Of a stretch of 7,229 nucleotides of DNA, positions 1 through 5,985 are shown piece by piece. Location of the stretch: positions 1 through 7,229 of the forward strand of contig JAISTL010000023.1 of the NCBI GenBank assembly GCA_031272615.1, read 5' to 3'. The notes under the pieces are model-generated. The model did not search any database. It was not told the origin of the DNA and saw only the letters and a program-made list of their open reading frames with translations. Each line of letters starts with the position of its first letter. Within the stretch, counting starts at the first letter, position 1. The position numbers and the translations under genes are program-made. This DNA is from Methylobacteriaceae bacterium (GTDB lineage: Bacteria; Pseudomonadota; Alphaproteobacteria; Rhizobiales; Beijerinckiaceae).

Positions 1-55
1 GAACCATCAGCACAATCAACAGGCCTATGCCAATGAGCGCGCCGGGCCGAATCAT
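1..55 (-). other. Predicted C-terminal transmembrane segment of the SLR protein (partial)
   Basis: Codons 688-705 read MIRPGALIGIGLLIVLMV and run to the window edge. One arginine precedes at least 15 uninterrupted apolar or small residues, after an acidic, proline-containing linker. With the N-terminal signal peptide this suggests a repeat domain outside the cytoplasm, tethered to the membrane. The segment could extend further or be followed by more domains that are not visible. Confidence 0.6.
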
Positions 56-2116
56 TGCGGAGCGGGATATGTCACCGTCATCGGGTTCCCGGGTTTCCTC
101 TTCAAGTTCCTGCTTTCCAGCCTCGAGATTCTGCTCTCCGGCCTTTTTCAACCACCCCGTCGATATTTCTGACTTCGCATCAACCCCAAATCCATTGTGG
201 TATATGTTGGCCATTTGGTAACATGCGGCGGTATCGCCTTTCCGTGCAGCCTCATAGATACTGTGGCGGACCATTGTGGACCAATCATATGCCTCAAGGC
301 TCCAAACGCCGGCCCCTGCTATCACGGCGGATTTGAACCTCGAGGTGAGGTACACGTAACCGATAAAAAGCCGCGCCCGGGCATCGCCCTGTTCAGCGGC
401 GGTGATATGTTGCTCCAGAGTTATTCTGAGCCTCTTTACTCGGCTTCTGCGCCCCTCGTCGCCTATTCCTTCCATCATGGTATTATACCAGGTGCCGTCG
501 GGAACCACGGTGTCTTCATAATAATACGCTTTGGCCAATCGGGACAATGAGAGGGTATCTTTCAGTTTTACGGCCTTTCGATACTGCTCCATGGCTCTTT
601 TGGACCACTTCTCGCCTTCGGTTTCGTCGGCGGAGGTGCTTTTTTCGTAGGAAATTATATCTTCAAGTTTCTCCGGCGCGTCGGCATATTTGTGCTCCAC
701 CGCCATTTGCTCCGCCGTCACCGCCGCCCTGTTCTTCCACATCTCGGCTTCAGCGATATTCATGGTCACGCCGGCTCCCGAGCGGTACAAATCGCTCAAG
801 TGAGACTGCGCGAGGGCATGACCTTGCTCGGCGGCCATTCTGAACCACTTGGCCCCTTCAACCAAATCCTGGGGAATGCCCAAAATAAGATAGTCGTGGT
901 AGTACGCTCTGCCCAGTCGGTACTGCGTCTCGACGTCCCCTCGCGCCGCCGCCGTTTTATACTGCTCCAAAGCCAACCCGAACCACTTGTCCGCTTCGGC
1001 ATTGTTCCTGGGAACACCCTGTCCGGACAGGAACATGTGGCCCAGCTGCTCCTGCGCCTTCCCATGACCATTCTCCGCCGCCATCAAGTACCACTTGGCC
1101 GCTTCAGTCACTCCATCGTAGTATTCTATGCGGTACTTCTCACCCAGCCGGAACTGTGCGTCGGGATTCCCCTGCTCCGCGTCTTTTTTCAACTGCTCCA
1201 CGGCCAGTGCGTACCATTTGGCCGCTTCCTCGCTATCCGCGGGAATGCCGTCTCCGGATCTGAACATGTTGCTCAACTGCTCCTGCGCGGCGGCATGGCC
1301 CTTGCCCGCGGCCAGCCTGTACCATTTGAGCGCTTCCATTCTGTTTCTGCGGACACCGGCGCCGGTGTGGTACTTCCGGGCCAGGTCATACTGCGCCCGG
1401 GCGTCGCCGTGCCGCGCCGCCATTTTGAACCACTTGTCGGCTTCCGCTTTGTCCACCGGGACACGATATCCCCAATAGTACATATGGCCCAGCCGGTACT
1501 GCGCCTTGGCATCCCCTTGCGCCGCGGCCTTTCTGTACTGTTCCAAAGCCTGCCCGAACCACTCGTCCTCTCCCGTTTCGTCATCGCCAACGCCGTGTCC
1601 GGAGGAATCTATCCGGTTCAATCTCCTGCGCGCTTCGGCATGACCTTGCGCCGCCGCCAGTTTGAACCAATGGATCTTTTCAGCGTCATCCCGGGGAACG
1701 CCGTTCCCGTTGTCGTACATGTCGCCCAACCGGTAATACGCCTCGGCATCCTCCAGCTCCGCGGCTTTTTTGTATTGCTCAAAAGCCTTTCTGTACCACT
1801 TGTTGGCTTCATCGTGATCCGCCTCGATGCCTTCTCCGGTTTTGAACATGTAGCCCAGTTGCTCCTGCGCGTCGGCGTGTCCCAGCTCGGCCGCCAGTTT
1901 GAACCATTTCAACGCAACAGATTTGTCTTCATGGAATCCGACTCCGGAATAAATCCTGAGGGCGAACTTATATGCCTCCCGGGCGTCCTGCTGCTCCGCC
2001 GGGCGAACGGTTTCCTTGTTGGGCAGCGGCGCCTCGCCGAAAAACCGTTCCCCCGCTCCGGCCGGCAATCCGAACATGCTCATCAGAAAAATCAAGGTCA
2101 GAATGAACTGTCTCAT
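1..2116 (-). CDS. Secreted or membrane-anchored Sel1-like repeat protein (3' end beyond window)
   Basis: Reading the minus strand from the ATG at 2116-2114 gives 705 codons without a stop, running off the window at base 1. An in-frame TGA lies 10 codons upstream, so this is the first usable ATG; no good Shine-Dalgarno sequence precedes it. Residues 1-21 look like a Sec signal peptide (hydrophobic core ILTLIFLM, AGA before a likely cut at residue 21/22). Residues about 45-479 are Sel1-like repeats, helical TPR-related units with the pattern A-x-AQ-x-x-LG-x-MY-x-x-G-x-GV, then EA-x-KW[FY]-x-x-AA-x-x-G[HD]. Residues 480-660 hold degenerate units, for example near 627-660. An acidic stretch (about 670-681) precedes a hydrophobic segment from residue 688 (GALIGIGLLIVLMV), probably a membrane anchor cut by the window edge. 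In this family the repeats act as protein-interaction scaffolds; the partner here is unknown. The gene lies downstream of the ATPase gene on the same strand, 238 bases away, possibly but not clearly co-transcribed. Confidence 0.93.
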   Translation of the reverse strand, partial: MRQFILTLIFLMSMFGLPAGAGERFFGEAPLPNKETVRPAEQQDAREAYKFALRIYSGVGFHEDKSVALKWFKLAAELGHADAQEQLGYMFKTGEGIEADHDEANKWYRKAFEQYKKAAELEDAEAYYRLGDMYDNGNGVPRDDAEKIHWFKLAAAQGHAEARRRLNRIDSSGHGVGDDETGEDEWFGQALEQYRKAAAQGDAKAQYRLGHMYYWGYRVPVDKAEADKWFKMAARHGDARAQYDLARKYHTGAGVRRNRMEALKWYRLAAGKGHAAAQEQLSNMFRSGDGIPADSEEAAKWYALAVEQLKKDAEQGNPDAQFRLGEKYRIEYYDGVTEAAKWYLMAAENGHGKAQEQLGHMFLSGQGVPRNNAEADKWFGLALEQYKTAAARGDVETQYRLGRAYYHDYLILGIPQDLVEGAKWFRMAAEQGHALAQSHLSDLYRSGAGVTMNIAEAEMWKNRAAVTAEQMAVEHKYADAPEKLEDIISYEKSTSADETEGEKWSKRAMEQYRKAVKLKDTLSLSRLAKAYYYEDTVVPDGTWYNTMMEGIGDEGRRSRVKRLRITLEQHITAAEQGDARARLFIGYVYLTSRFKSAVIAGAGVWSLEAYDWSTMVRHSIYEAARKGDTAACYQMANIYHNGFGVDAKSEISTGWLKKAGEQNLEAGKQELEEETREPDDGDISRSAMIRPGALIGIGLLIVLMV
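680..1984 (-). repeat. Array of about eleven Sel1-like repeat units encoded within the SLR gene
   Basis: Residues 45-479 of the SLR protein split into units beginning near residues 45, 81, 124, 160, 203, 239, 275, 318, 352, 395 and 434. Unit lengths read from the translation are 36, 43, 36, 43, 36, 36, 43, 34, 43, 39 and about 46. The longer units carry a seven-residue extension with a repeated EQYKKAAE-like motif (EQYKKAAELED, EQYRKAAAQGD, EQLKKDAEQGN, EQYKTAAARGD). Long and short units mostly alternate, making a super-repeat of about 79 residues (237 bases). Last copies are diverged. Confidence 0.85.
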
Positions 2117-2168
2117 CGTTGGGTCGCTTTCTTTGTTCCCGTTCGATCATTGAGACGCGGGCCGGAGG

Positions 2169-2187
2169 AAAAAGCTTGGCGCTTTTT
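2169..2187 (-). terminator. Weak AT-rich hairpin between the ATPase and SLR genes
   Basis: AAAAAGC (2169-2175) and GCTTTTT (2181-2187) are perfect complements around a five-base loop. On the minus strand the 3' arm ends in five T residues, giving a crude intrinsic-terminator shape about 170 bases after the ATPase stop. With only two G-C pairs the stem is weak. It could also be a chance A/T palindrome in the leader of the SLR gene. Confidence 0.25.
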
Positions 2188-2226
2188 GCAGTGTTTTTCA
2201 AAAATGCGCGTGTCTGGAGCAGCCTT

Positions 2227-2256
2227 GGTGGATGCGGGTGGACGCGGGTGGACGGG
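2227..2256 (-). repeat. Three tandem copies of a 10-base GTCCACC-core repeat
   Basis: On the plus strand three consecutive 10-mers read GGTGGATGCG, GGTGGACGCG and GGTGGACGGG. Their reverse complements share the core GTCCACC/ATCCACC with the array at 7051-7105, which runs in the opposite orientation. No open reading frame of interest covers the array. It looks like a copy of a dispersed intergenic repeat family of this genome. Confidence 0.6.
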
Positions 2257-2261
2257 TTTGC

Positions 2262-2284
2262 CCGGCGGCCACATGCGCCGCCGG
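2262..2284. other. GC-rich hairpin downstream of the ATPase gene
   Basis: CCGGCGGC (2262-2269) and GCCGCCGG (2277-2284) form a perfect 8-bp stem around a seven-base loop. It lies 71 bases past the ATPase stop and immediately next to the GTCCACC-type repeat. No T-run follows on either strand, so it is not a classical intrinsic terminator, but it is stable enough to stop exonucleases or pause RNA polymerase. Confidence 0.4.
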
Positions 2285-2354
2285 TTGGTGGTATCCACGC
2301 CCAGGCGCCGCCGTCACCCGAGAGCGTGGACGACGCAATCCGGATAAAACACCT

Positions 2355-3905
2355 TCACCCGGTTTGTACCGGTTCGGGAATAACGGCTGACGCGAAGTTT
2401 GAAATATCGGCGCAATTGCTGATGAACTCTTCAATGTTCGCCAACACCAGGTCGTCCTCACGCCGTTTCAGCCTGCGGGTTCTGCCTTTGTAAACCAGAA
2501 TGCGCATCACCTTGAAAGACTTGTCGAGCCCCAAATTCTCCAACAGTTCCGCGTCGTACAGGTGTCTGGCGTCCGCGGAGAAGACCGCGTTCGGGTTGAC
2601 GGCAACCGCGCTTTTGACTTCAATCAGCCGCGCATATCCGTTCTCCCGGTTCAGCACCACACAATCAATCTCGCGACCTTGCAAGTCCCGATACTTGAAT
2701 GCCTTTTCGTCCGGTTTCACGCTGTGGAGAATGTGCGTTGCAACGATGGTTTCATTCATCGCGCCTTCCGCGGCTTGCTCGATCGATTGTTCAAATACCC
2801 TTTGTTGTATGCTCCCGATTTTGCCCAAGGCATCGATGGTTTCATTCACCGCATACGACATCAGGGCGTTTTGGGTGAAATAGTAGTTTGATTGGGTGCT
2901 GGCAATTCCGGTCAACGATGATTTGAACTCGGTCAGACAGCCGATATTCAACAGGAAGCCGATCAATGCGTCGATGACCTCGCCCGGGTGTTTTATTCCC
3001 CGGAAGTCATCGTAAATGCTCATTTCGTCAGCAATCCGCTTTTTGATATCGTCCTTGTTCTGCTTGCTCCAACCGCTGACGGCAGTTCCCAAATCGGCGA
3101 TCGTGCGTTGGTGCGCATCACGGATGAACATGCGTCGGATCGAGTCTTCCGCCGTGCTTTTCAGAATACTGATGACTGCCTTGTAAATCACCGCCGGGCT
3201 CAGTCCATAGAGCAGGTCCGTGTAAACATTTCTGCGCAAGATGCCATCAAAGCAATGATCGAGCGTGTGTATGAGATTGTCGACAATACTCTGCCGAAGA
3301 AATGATTCGACATTTCCTGATTCGAATAGCCCGCCGTGATGTTTATAATTTTCGAATGACTTGCCGACGACCCGTTTATACTCGGAGTAAGTCATGTAAT
3401 TGGTGGAAAACTGCTCGAAGCGATGAAAGAGAGCATCCTCACGGGTGAGCCACAGTAAAAAGCTGTCGGTTCCGGAGATCACAATCTTGACTTTTCTGCC
3501 CGGGACGATGCGATCCGCCCACTCCGCGACAAGTGACATAAAACCGTTAAGGTATGAGGCTTCATCGACGAAGAAACAGGTGATCCCTTTGTCGGCAAGC
3601 GAGTATATTTCATCGGTCACCACATCCATTCCGGTATCGTTATAGTTGAATCGTGCGTAGGCAACCGTGTGACCGTCCGCAATGAGTTGCTGCGCCGCTT
3701 GAAGCATCCCCACCGTTTTTCCGGTGGCGCGAATTCCGAACACAATGCCGACGCCGGCGTTGAAGCAATTCCGCAGGCAGTAATCAATCAGCGGCTGCAC
3801 AAAATCACGGCGGTTGAAACGTCCTTTTTCGTCGGAAGTCTCACTGCTGATTGTCGCCTGCAACTCTTCGCCTGTCTGAAAAACGCCGCGTTTGTTCCCG
3901 CTCAT
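2355..3905 (-). CDS. AAA-type ATPase with C-terminal PD-(D/E)XK-like nuclease domain (AAA_14/DUF4143-like)
   Basis: A 516-residue protein. Walker A is G57-IRAT-G62-K63-T64. Walker B is CFFVDEAS with D114-E115, followed by a sensor-1-like strand IVISGTDS (141-148) and MTYSEYKRVVG (171-181). The last matches the SFxEY element that follows the ATPase core in AAA_14 proteins. Residues about 200-360 are a helical middle region. The C-terminal part has REID (D414), then RLIEVKSA (E429-V-K431), with E385 in a preceding helix: the D...ExK layout of PD-(D/E)XK nucleases, common at the end of DUF4143-type ATPases. No signal peptide or membrane segment is seen, so it should be cytosolic. The family's roles are poorly known; DNA-related, defence or toxin-like functions have been proposed for relatives. 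Start ATG has GGGA eight bases upstream. G+C is visibly lower than in the right-hand genes, which hints at transfer. It is divergent from the dehydratase gene and upstream of the SLR gene. Confidence 0.88.
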   Translation of the reverse strand: MSGNKRGVFQTGEELQATISSETSDEKGRFNRRDFVQPLIDYCLRNCFNAGVGIVFGIRATGKTVGMLQAAQQLIADGHTVAYARFNYNDTGMDVVTDEIYSLADKGITCFFVDEASYLNGFMSLVAEWADRIVPGRKVKIVISGTDSFLLWLTREDALFHRFEQFSTNYMTYSEYKRVVGKSFENYKHHGGLFESGNVESFLRQSIVDNLIHTLDHCFDGILRRNVYTDLLYGLSPAVIYKAVISILKSTAEDSIRRMFIRDAHQRTIADLGTAVSGWSKQNKDDIKKRIADEMSIYDDFRGIKHPGEVIDALIGFLLNIGCLTEFKSSLTGIASTQSNYYFTQNALMSYAVNETIDALGKIGSIQQRVFEQSIEQAAEGAMNETIVATHILHSVKPDEKAFKYRDLQGREIDCVVLNRENGYARLIEVKSAVAVNPNAVFSADARHLYDAELLENLGLDKSFKVMRILVYKGRTRRLKRREDDLVLANIEEFISNCADISNFASAVIPEPVQTG

Positions 3906-3936
3906 CGATGTTGTCCCGTAGTCCTGTGGCCGGGAG

Positions 3937-3965
3937 GTTATAACACATGTCGCTCGTCGTTGCAG
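3937..3965 (-). promoter_or_regulatory. Candidate promoter for the ATPase gene
   Basis: On the minus strand, CTGCAA (3965-3960) is followed after 17 bases by TATAAC (3942-3937). The -10 box matches the sigma-70 consensus at five of six positions, the -35 box at three of six. A start about seven bases further on would leave a leader of roughly 25 bases, long enough for the GGGA site. Inferred from consensus only. Confidence 0.35.
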
Positions 3966-4065
3966 GCTCTTATAATTGATGGATATGCAAGTTCCCGTTC
4001 AACAGTCGCTGAGCGGACCGGCGGGAAACCCGGTGTTTATTCTGCGCATGACCCGTGACATCGCG

Positions 4066-4090
4066 GGGTCCGGTTTTGCGAAACCGGCCC
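4066..4090 (+). other. Stable hairpin in the region upstream of the dehydratase gene
   Basis: CCGGTTT (4070-4076) pairs with AAACCGG (4081-4087) around a TGCG loop. GGG (4066-4068) pairs with CCC (4088-4090) past one bulged T, giving a ten-pair stem. No T-run follows, so it is not an intrinsic terminator or classical attenuator. It lies upstream of the candidate promoter at 4127-4155, so it would be in the transcript only if a promoter further upstream is used. A protein-binding dyad is the alternative. Confidence 0.4.
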
Positions 4091-4126
4091 AACCATCCAC
4101 CGATGGAGCGGCGCCTCTGCCGGTTG

Positions 4127-4155
4127 TTGATGCAATTCCCCGAAAATATCATTAT
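4127..4155 (+). promoter_or_regulatory. Candidate promoter for the dehydratase-peptidase pair
   Basis: TTGATG (4127-4132) is followed after 17 bases by CATTAT (4150-4155). Each box matches the sigma-70 consensus at four of six positions, in a locally A/T-rich patch of an otherwise G+C-rich region. The implied leader is about 55 bases. A TTGTTG/TATCAT pair shifted by three bases, also with 17-base spacing, is an alternative reading. Confidence 0.35.
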
Positions 4156-4205
4156 GACTCATCCGCCGACTCATTGCCCGCCGAACCGGGTTTCCCATCC
4201 GCAGC

Positions 4206-4210
4206 AAGGA
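4206..4210 (+). promoter_or_regulatory. Ribosome binding site of the dehydratase gene
   Basis: AAGGA ends seven bases before the ATG at 4218, a near-ideal Shine-Dalgarno spacing. This supports the chosen start over internal methionines. Confidence 0.75.
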
Positions 4211-4217
4211 AAGTGCC

Positions 4218-5945
4218 ATGACAAAAAGCACCCCCTCTCATTCCCTCGACGATTTGAACGAACGTTCCAACCCCGAACGCCCGGCGCATCGCAGCCGGGA
4301 TATTCTGGAAGGGCCGGAATGGGCCAATGTCCGCGCGCTGTACAAGGCGGCGGGATACAGCTCCGGCGAGCTGAAAAAGCCGATGATCGCGGTGGTCAAT
4401 TCCTGGAACGACATCTGCCCCGGGCACACGGTGCTGAAGGACGTCGCCCGGCGGGTGCGCGAGGGCATCGCCGCCGGCGGCGGAACGGCGATGGAATTCG
4501 GCGTCATCGCCGGCTGTGACGGCGTGGCCATGAGCCACCAGGGGATGAAATACATCCTGCCGACCCGGGAGATGATTGCCAACAGCGTCGAGGCCATGAT
4601 GGAGGCCCATCGGCTGGACGGCATGGTGCTGCTGGGCTCGTGCGACAAGATCGTGCCGGGCATGTTGATGGCGGCGGTGCGGCTCAACCTGCCGGCGGTG
4701 TTCGTCAACGGCGGACCGGCTCTGCCCGGGCGCATGCGCGAAAAGAACCCGTACGGCGGCGAATACATCGACCATTCGGCCATCCAGCAGTCGGAGGGCG
4801 CGCTGAAGGCCGGGCTCATCAGCAAGAAGGAATTTGACTGGATTGAAGACAACGCCGTGCCCACCGCCGGCTCCTGCGCCATGCTCGGCACCGCCAACAC
4901 CATGTGCGCGCTGGCGGAGGCCATGGGCATGGCGCTTCCGGGCAGCGCCGCCATTCCCGCCGTTTACAGCCGCCGCCTGCAGGTGGCCTATGAGAGCGGC
5001 CTAGCGGTGATGGAGCTGCTGAAGCGCGCTCTGCGCCCGCGCGCCATCGTCACCAAAGAGGCGCTGGCCAACGCCGTTCGCGTCAATTCGGCCATCGGCG
5101 GGTCCACCAACGCGGTGCTGCATATCCTGGCCATTGCCAGAGAGGCGGGCATCGACATGGATGTGTTTGAATTCGGCCGCATCAGCATGGATACGCCGCA
5201 TCTGGTGCCGATGATTCCGGCGGGAGACGCCACACTGCTGGATTTTTACGAGGCCGGCGGCGTTCCGGTGATCATGAAGGAGCTGGGCGAGCGCATCTGC
5301 GGCGGCTGCCTCACCTGCACCGGCGGCACCATTGCCGACAACATCCGCGACACGGTCAACGCCAACCCGGCGGTCATCCGGCCGTTGAACAAACCGGTGC
5401 ATGAACGGGGCGGCATCGCCGTTCTCAAGGGTAACATCGCCCCGGGCGGCGCCGTCACCAAGCCGTCGGCAATTCCCGATGACGCCCTGAAGTTCACCGG
5501 CCCGGCGCGGGTGTTTGAGAGTGAGGCCGACGCGCTGGAGGGGATTCGCGCCCACCGGGTGAAAGCGGGGGAAGTGGTGGTCATCCGCAACGAAGGCCCC
5601 AAGGGCGGCCCCGGTATGCCGGAAATGTACAAGGCCATGAAAGTGCTGGTGGGCATGAAACTGGGCTCCAAGGTGTGCCTGATCACCGACGGACGGTTCT
5701 CCGGCTCCAACAACGGCTGCTTCGTCGGCCATATCTGCCCGGAAGCCTTTGACGGCGGCCCCATCGCCTATCTCAAAGACGGCGATATCATCGAGGTGGA
5801 CGTGCTCGCGGGCACCATCAACGCCAAAGATGTGGACTTTTCCGGGCCGCCGCCGGTGACCCGCCGCGACGAACTGCCGCGCGGAACACTCCGGCAATAC
5901 CGCGCCAATGTGCTTTCGGCCTCGGAAGGCGCGGCGTTCAAGTGA
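4218..5945 (+). CDS. ilvD: IlvD/Edd-family dehydratase (annotated type: dihydroxy-acid dehydratase)
   Basis: A complete 575-residue protein, usual length for the family. IlvD removes water from 2,3-dihydroxy acids in valine, leucine and isoleucine synthesis in the cytosol, using an iron-sulfur cluster and Mg2+. Visible family marks are NSWNDICPGH (61-70), CDGVAMSHQGM (100-110, D101 a likely metal ligand), SCDKIVPGM (141-149, cluster C142 and the metal-site lysine K144), GSCAMLGTANTM (218-229, C220), RNEGPKGGPGM (457-467, E459) and TDGRFSG (490-496, S495 as likely catalytic base). Oddities are C67 where many relatives have VPGH or TPCN, the GSCAMLGT stretch (E. coli-type IlvD has GSCSGMFT; GxCxxMGTA is closer to sugar-acid dehydratases), and an extra C-x2-C-x2-C at 361-367. 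No ilv, leu or sugar-acid genes are seen nearby. The family is certain; the substrate is not, with sugar-acid dehydratase the main alternative. The isoaspartyl peptidase gene follows 40 bases after the stop, probably in the same operon. Confidence 0.85.
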   Translation: MTKSTPSHSLDDLNERSNPERPAHRSRDILEGPEWANVRALYKAAGYSSGELKKPMIAVVNSWNDICPGHTVLKDVARRVREGIAAGGGTAMEFGVIAGCDGVAMSHQGMKYILPTREMIANSVEAMMEAHRLDGMVLLGSCDKIVPGMLMAAVRLNLPAVFVNGGPALPGRMREKNPYGGEYIDHSAIQQSEGALKAGLISKKEFDWIEDNAVPTAGSCAMLGTANTMCALAEAMGMALPGSAAIPAVYSRRLQVAYESGLAVMELLKRALRPRAIVTKEALANAVRVNSAIGGSTNAVLHILAIAREAGIDMDVFEFGRISMDTPHLVPMIPAGDATLLDFYEAGGVPVIMKELGERICGGCLTCTGGTIADNIRDTVNANPAVIRPLNKPVHERGGIAVLKGNIAPGGAVTKPSAIPDDALKFTGPARVFESEADALEGIRAHRVKAGEVVVIRNEGPKGGPGMPEMYKAMKVLVGMKLGSKVCLITDGRFSGSNNGCFVGHICPEAFDGGPIAYLKDGDIIEVDVLAGTINAKDVDFSGPPPVTRRDELPRGTLRQYRANVLSASEGAAFK

Positions 5946-5974
5946 CTCTTTGCCGTCGGACGACATATCACCAC

Positions 5975-5978
5975 AGGA
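5975..5978 (+). promoter_or_regulatory. Ribosome binding site that fixes the peptidase start
   Basis: AGGA lies seven bases before the ATG at 5986. The same frame is open back to an ATG at 5908 inside the dehydratase gene, but that start would add 26 basic, unfamily-like residues and has no comparable site, so 5986 is preferred. Confidence 0.7.
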
Positions 5979-5985
5979 TAAAACC

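Larger units (their letters stand above)
3906..4217. other. Divergent intergenic region between the ATPase and dehydratase genes
   Basis: This 312-base stretch separates two genes pointing away from each other. It holds weak candidate promoters in each direction, a strong hairpin at 4066-4090, a small palindrome (CCATC/GATGG, 4093-4106) and the dehydratase ribosome binding site. Short open frames cross it on both strands, one ending in an ATGA overlap with the dehydratase start. Their translations look random, so I do not call a gene. I see no tRNA, no T-box-like leader and no riboswitch I can name. Confidence 0.6.

Noticed and set aside
692..2347. A 551-codon open frame on the plus strand across the SLR gene
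   Set aside because: It is antisense to the SLR gene. Its translation repeats LLLR, PLGRF-like strings that are simply the complement of the SLR codons, whereas the minus-strand reading gives a signal peptide and clear family motifs.
3979..4221. A small plus-strand open frame (80 residues from ATG 3979) whose stop overlaps the dehydratase start as ATGA
   Set aside because: The overlap looks like translational coupling, but there is no clear ribosome binding site. The translation has no recognisable motif or leader-peptide run of branched-chain residues, and it runs through a hairpin and promoter-like sequence.
4152..4954. Long minus-strand open frames (207 and 238 codons) across the dehydratase gene
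   Set aside because: High G+C in third positions opens the opposite strand; the plus-strand product is a clear family member with a good start.
5908..5985. Upstream in-frame extension of the peptidase gene to ATG 5908
   Set aside because: It would overlap the dehydratase gene and add 26 arginine- and serine-rich residues not typical of the family; the ATG at 5986 has a well-spaced AGGA.
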